Below, in pieces: positions 7,421 through 15,716 of a stretch of DNA of 17,683 bases. Position numbers and translations under genes: made by a program. Origin of the DNA: Pseudomonadota bacterium (lineage in GTDB: Bacteria > Pseudomonadota > Alphaproteobacteria > Ferrovibrionales > Ferrovibrionaceae). The stretch spans positions 1 through 17,683 of the forward strand of contig JAJYTL010000027.1 of assembly GCA_021793055.1 (NCBI GenBank), written 5' to 3'. Under the pieces are notes generated by a model. It was not told the DNA's origin, ran no database searches, and was given only the letters and a program-made list of their open reading frames with translations. Each line of letters opens with the position of its first letter. Position 1 is the stretch's first letter.

Positions 7421-10171
7421 CTACGCCAGCAGCGCCTTCAACTGATACAGAAGATCGAGCGCTTGGCGCGGGGTAAGGCTGTCGAGATCGGCGGCGGCGA
7501 GCAGCGCCTCGATCTCGGAGGCCTGTTTCGGCGGCGCGGCGTCGGGCTGGAACAGCGGCAGGTCGTCGGCGAGCTTGGCGATCGCGGCGGCGCGGCCGCT
7601 TTGCTCCAAGGCGTGCAGCACCTCGGCGGCGCGGGCGAGAACGGCTTGCGGCAGGCCGGCGAGCTTCGCCACCTGGATGCCATAGGAACGGTCGGCGGCG
7701 CCGGGCGCGGCCTCGTGCAGGAACACCACCTCGCCCTGCCATTCCTTGACCCGCATGGCGTGGCAGGAGAGCGCGTCGAGCCGCGCGGCGAGCCCGGTCA
7801 ATTCGTGGAAATGGGTGGCGAACAGCGCCCGGCAGCGGTTGACGTCGTGCAGATGCTCGACCGTCGCCCAGGCGAGCGAGAGCCCGTCGAAGGTCGCGGT
7901 GCCGCGGCCGATCTCGTCCAGGATGACCAGCGCGCGCGGCCCGGCCTGGTTCAGGATCGCCGCCGTCTCCACCATCTCGACCATGAAGGTGGAGCGGCCG
8001 CGGGCGAGATCGTCGGCGGCGCCGACGCGGCTGAACAGGCGATCGACGGTACCAATCTCGGCTGCCGCGGCCGGCACGAAGGCGCCGATCTGCGCCATCA
8101 GCGCGATCAGCGCGTTCTGGCGCAAGAAGGTGCTCTTGCCCGCCATGTTAGGGCCGGTGACGAGCCAGAGCCGCGTGCCCTCGCCAAGGTCGGCATCGTT
8201 GGCGATAAAGCGCTCGCCGCGCCCCGCCAGCGCCGCCTCGACCACCGGGTGGCGGCCGCCTTGGATGCGGAAGGCCCGCGAATCGTCGACCTTGGGCCGG
8301 CGATGGTCGCGTTCCGCAGCGAGCTCGGCAAGGCCGGCCGCGACGTCGATCTCGGCCAAGGCGGCGGCGGCCTGGCCGATCGGCGCGGCGGCGGCGATGA
8401 CGCGCTGCGCCAAGTCCTCGAACAGCGCGAGTTCGAGCGCCAGCGCGCGGTCAGCGGCCTGGCCGATCTTGGCTTCGAGCTGGCCGAGCTCGACGGTCGA
8501 GAAGCGGACCGCATTGGCCATGGTCTGGCGATGGATGAAACCCTCGCCCATGCGCTCGACGAAACGGGGCGTCACCTCGATGTAATAGCCGAGCACGTTG
8601 TTGTGGCGGATCTTGAGGCCGGGGACGCCGGTCTTGTCGGCATATTGGTTCTGCAGCGCGGCGATGTGGCGGCGGCTTTCGTCGCGCAGGAGCCGCAACT
8701 CGTCGAGCTCGGGGCGATAGCCGGCGGCGATGAAGCCGCCGTCGCGGGAAAGCAGCGGCAGCTCGGGCGCCAGCGCGCGCGCGAGCTCGGCCACCAGTTC
8801 GCCATGAAAGCCGAGCCCGGCCTGCGCCGCCGCGGTGCCCTCGGGAAGCGGCGCCGAGGCCTGCGCCAGGCGGTCCTTTAACACCCGGGTCTCGCCGAGG
8901 CCGTCGCGGATCGCGGCGAGATCGCGCGGCCCGCCGCGGCCCAAGGCGAGCCTTGAGAGCGCGCGTTCGAGATCTGGCGCGCGGCGGAGAATCTGGCGCA
9001 GATCGGCGCGCAGTTCGGGCTCGATCACGAAGCCTTCGACCATGTCGAGGCGGCGGTTGATCGGCGCCGCGCGGGCAAGCGGTTGCGCCAGGCGCTGGCC
9101 GAGAAGCCTGGCGCCGGCGCCGGTCACGGTGCGGTCGATGGTGGCGAGCAGGCTACCGGCGCGGCCCCCCGACAAGGTTTCGCTGAGTTCGAGGTTGCGC
9201 CGCGTCGCCGCGTCGATCGCCATGGTGGAGTCGGCGGTTTGCCGCTCCGGCGGCCTCAAACAGGGCAGCTTGCCGCGCTGGGTGAGGTCGAGATAATCGA
9301 CCAGCGCGCCGGCGGCGCCGAGCTCGGCGCGGCTGAAGGCGGCAAAGCCCTCCAGCGTCGCGACATGGAACAGCGCGCAAAGTCGCCGCTCGCCGGCCGT
9401 GGATTCGAAGCGCAGCGGCGGTAGCGGGGTCAGTGTCGCGAGGCTATCGAGCGCGGCGTCGAGTTCGGGCAGATCGCGCAGGTTTTCCGCCACCAGAAGC
9501 TCGCCCGGCCGCAGCCGCGCGAGTTCGGCCGGCAGCGCTTGCGCCTCGACTTCGGCGGTCTTGAACTCGCCGGTCGAGATATCGGCCCAGGCCAACCCGA
9601 AGCGGCCTTCGGCGCGGCCGAGGGCGGCGAGGTAATTGTTGGCGCGCGCGTCGAGCAGCGCGTCCTCGGTCAGGGTGCCGGGGGTGACGAGACGCACCAC
9701 CTCGCGGCGGATCACCGCCTTGGCGCCGCGGCGCTTGGCCGCCTCCGGCGCCTCCACCTGCTCGCAGACCGCGACCTTGCTGCCGGCGCGGATCAGGCGC
9801 AACAGATAGGCGTCGGCCGCATGCACCGGCACGCCGCACATCGGGATATCGGCGCCTTCGTGCTTGCCGCGCTTGGTCAGCGCGATATCGAGGATGCGCG
9901 CCGCGATGGCCGCGTCCTCGAAGAACAGCTCGTAGAAATCGCCCATGCGGTAGAACAGCAGATGGTCCGGATGCTCGGCCTTGATGGCGAGATATTGCGC
10001 CATCACTGGCGTCGGCGCGTCAGCGGCTGGGCGCGGCGCCGGGCGCGGCGGCTGAGGCAAGCGCGCTGTCGCTGGCTCGGGCACGGCCTCGACCTCCGCC
10101 TCGGGCACGACCTCGAGCGCGAGGGGCGCCAGCAGGTCCAGCGTGTTCGGCTTTTGCCGGGAGGCGGTCAT
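7421..10171 (-). CDS. mutS: DNA mismatch repair protein MutS
   Basis: This 916-residue MutS recognises mismatches and small loops and recruits MutL. The mismatch-wedge motif GDFYELF is at about 77-83 (Phe79 and Glu81 equivalent to the Phe-x-Glu of E. coli). The lever and clamp domains follow. The ATPase has Walker A GPNMAGKST (about 674-682), the Walker B region LVILDEIGRGTATFDG (about 749-764) and the dimer-contact THFHEL. DLPLFQ near 871-876 resembles a beta-clamp binding motif. The first 55 residues before MAQYLAIKAEHPD are Pro/Ala/Glu-rich and longer than the short leaders I remember in relatives. The ATG at 10171 has no good ribosome site. An alternative in-frame start is the Met in TPVMAQYLAIK, just before the conserved domain. 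It is divergent from maeB. Confidence 0.95.
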   Translation of the reverse strand: MTASRQKPNTLDLLAPLALEVVPEAEVEAVPEPATARLPQPPRPAPRPAADAPTPVMAQYLAIKAEHPDHLLFYRMGDFYELFFEDAAIAARILDIALTKRGKHEGADIPMCGVPVHAADAYLLRLIRAGSKVAVCEQVEAPEAAKRRGAKAVIRREVVRLVTPGTLTEDALLDARANNYLAALGRAEGRFGLAWADISTGEFKTAEVEAQALPAELARLRPGELLVAENLRDLPELDAALDSLATLTPLPPLRFESTAGERRLCALFHVATLEGFAAFSRAELGAAGALVDYLDLTQRGKLPCLRPPERQTADSTMAIDAATRRNLELSETLSGGRAGSLLATIDRTVTGAGARLLGQRLAQPLARAAPINRRLDMVEGFVIEPELRADLRQILRRAPDLERALSRLALGRGGPRDLAAIRDGLGETRVLKDRLAQASAPLPEGTAAAQAGLGFHGELVAELARALAPELPLLSRDGGFIAAGYRPELDELRLLRDESRRHIAALQNQYADKTGVPGLKIRHNNVLGYYIEVTPRFVERMGEGFIHRQTMANAVRFSTVELGQLEAKIGQAADRALALELALFEDLAQRVIAAAAPIGQAAAALAEIDVAAGLAELAAERDHRRPKVDDSRAFRIQGGRHPVVEAALAGRGERFIANDADLGEGTRLWLVTGPNMAGKSTFLRQNALIALMAQIGAFVPAAAAEIGTVDRLFSRVGAADDLARGRSTFMVEMVETAAILNQAGPRALVILDEIGRGTATFDGLSLAWATVEHLHDVNRCRALFATHFHELTGLAARLDALSCHAMRVKEWQGEVVFLHEAAPGAADRSYGIQVAKLAGLPQAVLARAAEVLHALEQSGRAAAIAKLADDLPLFQPDAAPPKQASEIEALLAAADLDSLTPRQALDLLYQLKALLA

Positions 10172-10475
10172 GGCTTTGACATGGCGATGGTTTAACGTCG
10201 CTTGCGGGCAGCTTGCGCCTATCCTAGAGCAAGATCGGTTCGGGTTGAATTCGCGTGATCCGGTGCCCGGCCGACCTCGACCGGGAGGGTTGAATCCAGC
10301 CCTTATTCAAGAGGATAGGCGAAGCGCCGGGCGGCACCGCCGGGACTTGGCGACGGCACCGGTCGACGGGCGGCCGGTGGCGGCGCCCCGGCCGAGCGCT
10401 TCTTCATTTGTCAGTCCGAGACCGCCGGCTCTAAGATGATCGGCAAGCAAGCGGAAACAGCACCCCAGGAAGATT
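10172..10475. other. mutS/maeB divergent intergenic region, 304 bp
   Basis: No gene is visible here. It must hold promoters for both mutS (minus) and maeB (plus), but I cannot identify convincing -35/-10 boxes. The left part is occupied by the inverted-repeat element at 10211-10325. Further right there is a 6-bp hairpin, CACCGG (10357-10362) with CCGGTG (10374-10379), and a 7-bp distant inverted pair, GAAGCGC (10321-10327) with GCGCTTC (10396-10402). CAGGAAG at 10466-10472 is the maeB ribosome site. Confidence 0.7.
10211..10325. repeat. 115-bp element bounded by 14/15-bp inverted repeats
   Basis: The left arm GCTTGCGCCTATCCT (10211-10225) and right arm AGGATAGGCGAAGC (10312-10325) are perfect reverse complements apart from one extra G in the left arm. 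Inside are a hairpin CCCGG (10266-10270) with CCGGG (10281-10285), a hairpin TTGAAT (10290-10295) with ATTCAA (10305-10310) lying directly against the right arm, and a direct repeat GGGTTGAAT (10242-10250 and 10287-10295). It could fold as a multi-branched structure closed by a long stem. It may be a dispersed intergenic palindromic repeat (MITE-like), a structured RNA, or a regulatory cruciform. No clear target-site duplication flanks it. Confidence 0.6.
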
Positions 10476-12746
10476 ATGACCGAAGTGAAACCGACCCAGC
10501 TTTACGAAGACGCGCTGCAATTCCACGCGCGCGGCCGTCCCGGCAAACTTCAGATTGTCGCCACCAAGCCGATGGCGACCCAGCGCGATCTTTCGCTCGC
10601 CTATTCGCCGGGCGTCGCCGCGCCCTGCCTCGCGATCCAGCGCGAGCCCGATCTGGTGTACGAATACACCAGCCGGGGCAATATCGTCGCCGTGATCTCG
10701 AACGGCACGGCGGTGCTCGGGCTCGGCAATCTCGGCCCCGCGGCGGCGAAGCCGGTGATGGAAGGCAAGGCGGTGCTGTTCAAGCGTTTCGCCGATATCG
10801 ACGGCTTCGATCTCGAAATCGCGACCGAGGAGGTCGACCAGTTCGTGAACTGCGTGCGCTATCTCGGTTCCGGCATCGGCGGCATCAATCTCGAGGACAT
10901 CAAGGCGCCGGAATGTTTCGTCATCGAGCAGCGCCTGCGCGAGCTGATGGACATCCCGGTGTTCCACGACGATCAGCACGGCACGGCGATCATCGCCACC
11001 GCCGGGCTGATCAACGCGCTCGATCTCACCGGCCGGCGGCTGCAGGACATCCGGCTCGTAGTCAACGGCGCCGGCGCCGCCGGCATCGCCTGCCTGGAGC
11101 TGCTGAAGAGCATGGGCCTGCCGCACGGCAACGCCATCCTGTGCGACAGCCAGGGCGTGATCTACGAGGGCCGCGAGAAGGGCATGAACCAGTGGAAGTC
11201 GGCGCATGCCGCGAAGACCCCGGCGCGCACCCTGGCGGAGGCGGTGAAGGGCGCCGACGTGGTCTTCGGCCTTTCGGTCAAGGGCGCGATCACGGCCGAG
11301 ATGGTGGCCAGCATGGCGGCGAAGCCGATCATCTTCGCCATGGCCAATCCCGATCCCGAGATTTCGCCGGAAGAGGTCAAGGCGGTGCGCTCGGACGCGA
11401 TCATCGCCACCGGCCGCTCGGACTATCCGAACCAGGTCAACAACGTCCTCGGCTTTCCCTATATCTTCCGCGGCGCGCTCGACGTCCAGGCCAGCGCCAT
11501 CAACGATGAGATGAAGATCGCCGCGGCCAACGCGCTCGCGCAGCTCGCCCGCGAGGACGTGCCGGACGAGGTCGCCGCTGCCTATCGCGACCAGCGGCCG
11601 CAATACGGGCCGGAATACATCATCCCGGTGCCCTTCGATCCGCGGCTGATCTCGGCGGTGCCAACGGCGGTGGCCAAGGCGGCGATGGACTCCGGCGTGG
11701 CGCGCCGGCCGCTCAAGGATATCGCGCGCTACGGCAGCCAGCTTCGCGCCCGCCTCGATCCGCGGGCGATCCCGCTGCAGCCGATCTTCGAGCACGTGCA
11801 TTCGCACCCGCGCCGCATCGTCATGGCCGAAGGCGAGGAGGAGAAGGTGATCCGCGCCGCGGTCGCCTTCCGCAACGCCGGCTACGGCACGCCGATCCTG
11901 GTCGGCCGCGACGCCCAGGTGCGGGAAAAGATGGCGCGCATGGGCCTCAACAATCCGGACGGCATCGAGATCCACAACGCGCGCCTGAGCCAGCACAACA
12001 AGCGCTATGTCGACTATCTCTATCAGCGCCTGCAGCGCAAGGGCATGCTCTATCGCGACTGCCTGCGCATGGTGAACCAGGACCGCAACGTCTTCGCCGC
12101 CTGCATGGTGGCGCTCGGCGACGCCGACGCGCTGGTCACCGGCGTGACGCGGAACTTCTCGGTCGCCTACGAGGACGTCCGCCGCGCCATCGACCCGGCG
12201 CCGGGGCAGCAGGTGTTCGGCCTCGTCATCCTGGTCTCGCACGCCCGCACGGTGTTCATCGCCGACACCACGGTGCACGACGAGCCGAGTGCCGAGGAGC
12301 TTGCCGATATCGCGGCGCAGAGCGCCGAGGTCGCCTTGCAGATGGGCCACAAGCCGCGCGTCGCATTCTTGAGCTTTTCCAATTTCGGCAACCCGCCGAA
12401 CGTCAAGGCGGAGCGCATCCAGCGCGCGGTGACGCTGCTCGAGCGGCGCAAGGTAGCATTCGAGTACGACGGCGAGATGTCGGCCGATGTCGCGCTTGGC
12501 AACGAGGTGCGCAAGAACTATCCCTTCTGCCGCCTGAGCGGGCCGGCCAACGTGCTGATCATGCCCGACCTGCACAGCGCCTCCACCGGCTCGAAGCTGT
12601 TCCGCGAGCTTGGCGGCGGCGAGGTCATCGGCCCGTTGCTGATCGGGCTTTCGAAACCCGTGCAGATCGTGCCGATGGACGCTACAGTCTCGGAACTGGT
12701 CAATTTCGCGGTTCTCGCCGCGCACGACGTCGTCCACCAGGGGTAA
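10476..12746 (+). CDS. maeB: Malic enzyme with C-terminal phosphotransacetylase-like domain (MaeB)
   Basis: This 756-residue cytosolic enzyme oxidatively decarboxylates malate to pyruvate and CO2, probably with NADP by family. The N-terminal malic domain has Y43 in LAYSPGVAAPC, the general-base lysine K98 in MEGKAVLFK, and metal ligands in LEDIKAPECF and HDDQHGTA. A Rossmann domain with NGAGAAGIACLELL follows. From about 430 onward comes a phosphotransacetylase (PTA_PTB) domain, starting near HPRRIVMAEGEEEKVIRAA. In characterised MaeB proteins this domain has lost catalysis and lets acetyl-CoA regulate the enzyme allosterically. Length and order match the family exactly. CAGGAAG sits 3 nt before the ATG. 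lutA begins 31 bp after its stop, so it probably heads an operon with the lactate genes. Confidence 0.95.
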   Translation: MTEVKPTQLYEDALQFHARGRPGKLQIVATKPMATQRDLSLAYSPGVAAPCLAIQREPDLVYEYTSRGNIVAVISNGTAVLGLGNLGPAAAKPVMEGKAVLFKRFADIDGFDLEIATEEVDQFVNCVRYLGSGIGGINLEDIKAPECFVIEQRLRELMDIPVFHDDQHGTAIIATAGLINALDLTGRRLQDIRLVVNGAGAAGIACLELLKSMGLPHGNAILCDSQGVIYEGREKGMNQWKSAHAAKTPARTLAEAVKGADVVFGLSVKGAITAEMVASMAAKPIIFAMANPDPEISPEEVKAVRSDAIIATGRSDYPNQVNNVLGFPYIFRGALDVQASAINDEMKIAAANALAQLAREDVPDEVAAAYRDQRPQYGPEYIIPVPFDPRLISAVPTAVAKAAMDSGVARRPLKDIARYGSQLRARLDPRAIPLQPIFEHVHSHPRRIVMAEGEEEKVIRAAVAFRNAGYGTPILVGRDAQVREKMARMGLNNPDGIEIHNARLSQHNKRYVDYLYQRLQRKGMLYRDCLRMVNQDRNVFAACMVALGDADALVTGVTRNFSVAYEDVRRAIDPAPGQQVFGLVILVSHARTVFIADTTVHDEPSAEELADIAAQSAEVALQMGHKPRVAFLSFSNFGNPPNVKAERIQRAVTLLERRKVAFEYDGEMSADVALGNEVRKNYPFCRLSGPANVLIMPDLHSASTGSKLFRELGGGEVIGPLLIGLSKPVQIVPMDATVSELVNFAVLAAHDVVHQG

Positions 12747-12777
12747 GCGCGCCCGCTTGAAGGAGGGGATACCCGCC

Positions 12778-13566
12778 ATGACCGAACGTCCGGTCAGCGT
12801 CGGCCTGTTCGTGACGTGCCTCGTCGACCTCTTCCGCCCGACCGTCGGCTTCGCCGCCGTGCGGCTGTTGGAGGAGGCGGGCTGCAAGGTCGCGGTGCCG
12901 AGGGCGCAAACCTGCTGCGGCCAGCCGGCCTATAACTCGGGCGATCGCGCCGACGCCACCGCCATCGCCCGCGACGTAATCGCGGCGTTTCGCGGCTTCG
13001 ATTACGTGGTCGCGCCGTCGGGCTCGTGCGCCGGCATGGTCAAGCTGCACTATCCGGCCTTGTTCGCCGCCGAACCGACGATGAAGGCGGCGGCGGACGA
13101 GCTGGCCGGGCGTACCTATGAGCTGGTCGCGTTCCTGACCGAGGTCATGGGCATGACGCGGGTGGTGTCGGATTTCAACGGCGCGGTCACCTATCACGAT
13201 TCCTGCTCGGGCCTGCGCGAGCTCGGCATCAAGGAACAGCCGCGGAAGCTTCTCGCCAGCATGCCGAGCCTCACCTTGAAGGAGCTTCCCGGCGCCGAGA
13301 CCTGTTGCGGTTTCGGCGGCACCTTCGCGGTAAAATACGGCGAGGTCTCGTCCGAGATCGCGCGGCGCAAGGCGAAGGACATCGTCGCCACCGGCGCCGA
13401 CACGGTGCTGGCCGGCGACCTCGGCTGCCTGCTCAACATGGCGGGCAGCCTGTCGCGGGAAGGCGCCGCGCTCAAGGTGCGTCACGTCGCCGAGGTGCTC
13501 GCCGGCATGGCGCGCGGACCGGCGATCGGCGAGCCCAGCGACGACGCCGAGCCGGGCCGGAGATAA
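12778..13566 (+). CDS. lutA: Lactate utilization protein LutA (LldE), CCG-domain Fe-S protein
   Basis: This 262-residue protein is one of three subunits of the LutABC (LldEFG) complex that oxidises L-lactate to pyruvate. It carries two cysteine-rich CCG domains as found in heterodisulfide reductase B: C14 ... C46-C47 (TCCGQPAYNSGD) ... C84 (SGSCAGM), and C143 (HDSCSGLRELG) ... C176-C177 (TCCGFGGTFAVKYGEVS) ... C217. These are expected to bind an unusual Fe-S cluster. ATG at 12778 is preceded by AAGGAGG about 11 nt upstream. A TTG at 12757 would add seven residues, but it lies upstream of that ribosome site. The stop is 3 bp before the lutB ATG. Confidence 0.93.
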   Translation: MTERPVSVGLFVTCLVDLFRPTVGFAAVRLLEEAGCKVAVPRAQTCCGQPAYNSGDRADATAIARDVIAAFRGFDYVVAPSGSCAGMVKLHYPALFAAEPTMKAAADELAGRTYELVAFLTEVMGMTRVVSDFNGAVTYHDSCSGLRELGIKEQPRKLLASMPSLTLKELPGAETCCGFGGTFAVKYGEVSSEIARRKAKDIVATGADTVLAGDLGCLLNMAGSLSREGAALKVRHVAEVLAGMARGPAIGEPSDDAEPGRR

Positions 13567-13569
13567 GCG

Positions 13570-15033
13570 ATGCAGGTCACCAGCCAGGCCTTCAAGGCCA
13601 ACGCCCACAAGGCGCTCGGCGACGACAACCTGAAAACCGCGCTGTTCAAGCTGCAGCATCATTTCACCAACAACCGCACCCGCGCCGTCGAGGCGCTGCC
13701 CGAGTTCGAGCGATTGCGCGACCGGGCGCGCGACATCAAGAACGAGGTGTTGGGCGCGCTCGATTTCTATCTTGAGCGCTTCGAGCAGAAAGTGGCGGAG
13801 CAGGGCGGCACGGTGCATTGGTGCCGCACGCCGCGTCAGGCGCGCGAGACCATTCTCTCGCTCTGCCGCTCGGTCGAGGCCAAGACCTGCACCAAGGGCA
13901 AGTCGATGATCGCCGAGGAGATCGCGCTCAACCCCTTCCTGGAGGAGAACGGCGTCCAGCCGATCGAGACCGATCTCGGCGAATACATCATCCAGCTCGC
14001 CGACGAGCCGCCCTCGCACATCATCGGCCCCGCAGTGCATAAGACCCTGCCGCAGGTCGCCGACCTCTTTCTCGAACACCACAAGCGCTACGGCAAGACC
14101 GAGCGCCAGACCGAGCCGGAGGCGCTGGTCGGCGAGGCGCGCGAGATCCTGCGCCAGAAATATCTCGACGCCGACGTCGGCATCACCGGCGCGAATTTCC
14201 TCGTCGCCGAGACCGGCTCGACCATCATCGTCACCAACGAGGGCAACGGCGACCTCACCCAGATGCTGCCGAAGATGCATATCGTCGTCGCCAGCATCGA
14301 GAAGATCGTGCCGACGCTGGAGGACCTCTCGACGATCCTGCGCGTGCTGGCGCGCTCGGCGACGGGGCAGGAGTTTTCCGTCTACACCACGCTTTCGACC
14401 GGGGCGCGCCAGAGCGCCGATCTCGACGGGCCGGGCGCCTTCCATGTCGTGCTGCTCGACAACGGCCGCTCCGAGATGATCGGCACCGAGTTGCAGGAAC
14501 TCTTGCGCTGCATCCGCTGCGGCGCCTGCATGAACAGCTGCCCGGTCTATCACGCGGTCGGCGGCCATGCCTATGGCTGGGTCTATCCGGGGCCGATCGG
14601 CGCCGCCCTCGATCCCAAGTTCATCGGCCTGGAGGCGGGCCAGCACCTACCCAACGCCTCGCCGCTCTGCGGCAAGTGCGAGAGCGTCTGCCCGATGCGG
14701 ATTCCGTTGCCGAAAATCTTCCGCTATTGGCGCGACAAGGCGTTCGAGGAAAAGATCACGCCGCTGCCGCAGCGGGCGGGAATCGGGGTCTGGGCCTGGT
14801 TCGCGCGCCGGCCCGAGCTTTACCGCCTGGCGAGCCGGCTCGGCATCGGCGTTCTTGGCCGCCTCGGGCGGAAGGCCGGCAAGTTCCGCTCCCTGCCGCT
14901 CGCCTCGGGCTGGACAGAGGGGCGCGATCTGCCGGCGCCCGAAGGGCGCACCTTCCACGATCTCTGGCAGGAGCGGCGCGGCCGCCGTGGCCCGCCCAAG
15001 TCGGGCGATCCGTTCCGGAAGCTGTTCTCATGA
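13570..15033 (+). CDS. lutB: Lactate utilization iron-sulfur protein LutB (LldF)
   Basis: This 487-residue ferredoxin-type subunit carries electrons from lactate oxidation. The N-terminal LUD domain includes KGKSMIAEEIALN and ETDLGEYIIQLADEPPSHII. Two [4Fe-4S] motifs follow: CIRCGACMNSCPVY (C314, C317, C320, C324) and CGKCESVCP (C367, C370, C374, with the fourth ligand of each cluster likely crossing over). The C-terminal tail (FRYWRDKAFEEKI to HDLWQERR) matches the usual LutB extension. Length is normal for the family. GGAG inside the end of lutA serves as ribosome site. Its TGA overlaps the lutC ATG in an ATGA arrangement, indicating translational coupling. Confidence 0.94.
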   Translation: MQVTSQAFKANAHKALGDDNLKTALFKLQHHFTNNRTRAVEALPEFERLRDRARDIKNEVLGALDFYLERFEQKVAEQGGTVHWCRTPRQARETILSLCRSVEAKTCTKGKSMIAEEIALNPFLEENGVQPIETDLGEYIIQLADEPPSHIIGPAVHKTLPQVADLFLEHHKRYGKTERQTEPEALVGEAREILRQKYLDADVGITGANFLVAETGSTIIVTNEGNGDLTQMLPKMHIVVASIEKIVPTLEDLSTILRVLARSATGQEFSVYTTLSTGARQSADLDGPGAFHVVLLDNGRSEMIGTELQELLRCIRCGACMNSCPVYHAVGGHAYGWVYPGPIGAALDPKFIGLEAGQHLPNASPLCGKCESVCPMRIPLPKIFRYWRDKAFEEKITPLPQRAGIGVWAWFARRPELYRLASRLGIGVLGRLGRKAGKFRSLPLASGWTEGRDLPAPEGRTFHDLWQERRGRRGPPKSGDPFRKLFS

Positions 15034-15716
15034 GCGGGCGCGACGAAATCCTGGGCCGCATCCGCGCCGGATTGGGGCGCGGCGCGCTTGAGGGCGCGCG
15101 ACGCGCGGCGCTTGAGGCCAAGCTCGCCAACCCGCCGCGCAACCTGGTGCCGGCACGGGCGGCGGCGCTCGACCACGCCGACCAGGTCGAACTTTTCATC
15201 GAGATGGCGGGCAAGGTCGATACCCAGGTGACCCGGGTCAAGGACCTGGCCGAGGTGCCGGGCGCGATCGCCGATTATCTCGCGCAGAAGAACCTGCCGA
15301 CCGAAATCCGCCGCGCGCCGCACCCCTTGCTCGACCAGGTGCCATGGCAGGCCTGGCCGACGCTGTCGATCCAGACCGGCCGCGCCGAGGGCGCCGACGC
15401 GGTCGGCGTCGGCGCGCCCTTGGCCGGCGTCGCCGAGACCGGCACGCTCGCCTATGCCTCGGGGCCGGAGAGCCCGGCGACGGTGAACTTCCTGCCCGAA
15501 ACCCATATCGCGGTGTTGCGCGCGAAGGACGTGGTCGCGGCCTACGAAGACGTGTTCGCCCGCGTGCGCGAGAAAAGCGCCGGCGGGCCGTTTCCGCGCA
15601 CGGTGAATTTCATCACCGGGCCCTCGCGCACCGCCGATATCGAGCTGACCCTGATCCTCGGCGCGCACGGGCCGAAGCGCCTGCACATCGTCCTCGTCGA
15701 TGACGGCGAAGGCTAA
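15030..15716 (+). CDS. lutC: Lactate utilization protein LutC (LldG)
   Basis: This 228-residue LUD-domain protein is the third subunit of the L-lactate oxidising complex; its exact role is unknown. Recognisable segments are MSGRDEILGRIRAGLG at the start, GVAETGTLAYASGPESP in the middle, and GPSRTADIELTLILGAHGP near the end, which is the LUD signature. The start overlaps the lutB stop (ATGA), with GGAAG 8 nt upstream. The last 17 bp overlap the start of the Smr-domain gene. No lactate permease (lldP/lctP) or FadR/GntR-type regulator is visible in the window, so uptake and control of the pathway are encoded elsewhere. Confidence 0.92.
   Translation: MSGRDEILGRIRAGLGRGALEGARRAALEAKLANPPRNLVPARAAALDHADQVELFIEMAGKVDTQVTRVKDLAEVPGAIADYLAQKNLPTEIRRAPHPLLDQVPWQAWPTLSIQTGRAEGADAVGVGAPLAGVAETGTLAYASGPESPATVNFLPETHIAVLRAKDVVAAYEDVFARVREKSAGGPFPRTVNFITGPSRTADIELTLILGAHGPKRLHIVLVDDGEG

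Noticed and set aside
10211..10325. Inverted-repeat element as an insertion-sequence remnant or phage attachment site
   Set aside because: There is no transposase or integrase fragment, no tRNA gene nearby and no flanking target duplication that I can see. It is reported as an unexplained repeat instead.
10431..12887. Long open frame antisense to maeB (over 800 codons)
   Set aside because: It mirrors maeB codon structure in a high-G+C gene, has low-complexity His/Arg/Asp/Ala-rich content and matches no family I recognise. Similar antisense frames lie opposite glnK/dapC/ftsK and lutA/lutB and are rejected for the same reason.
12778..15716. LutABC cluster as an undescribed redox or anti-phage system
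   Set aside because: All three proteins carry the standard LutA, LutB and LutC signatures with intact cysteine motifs and usual lengths, so known L-lactate oxidation explains them.
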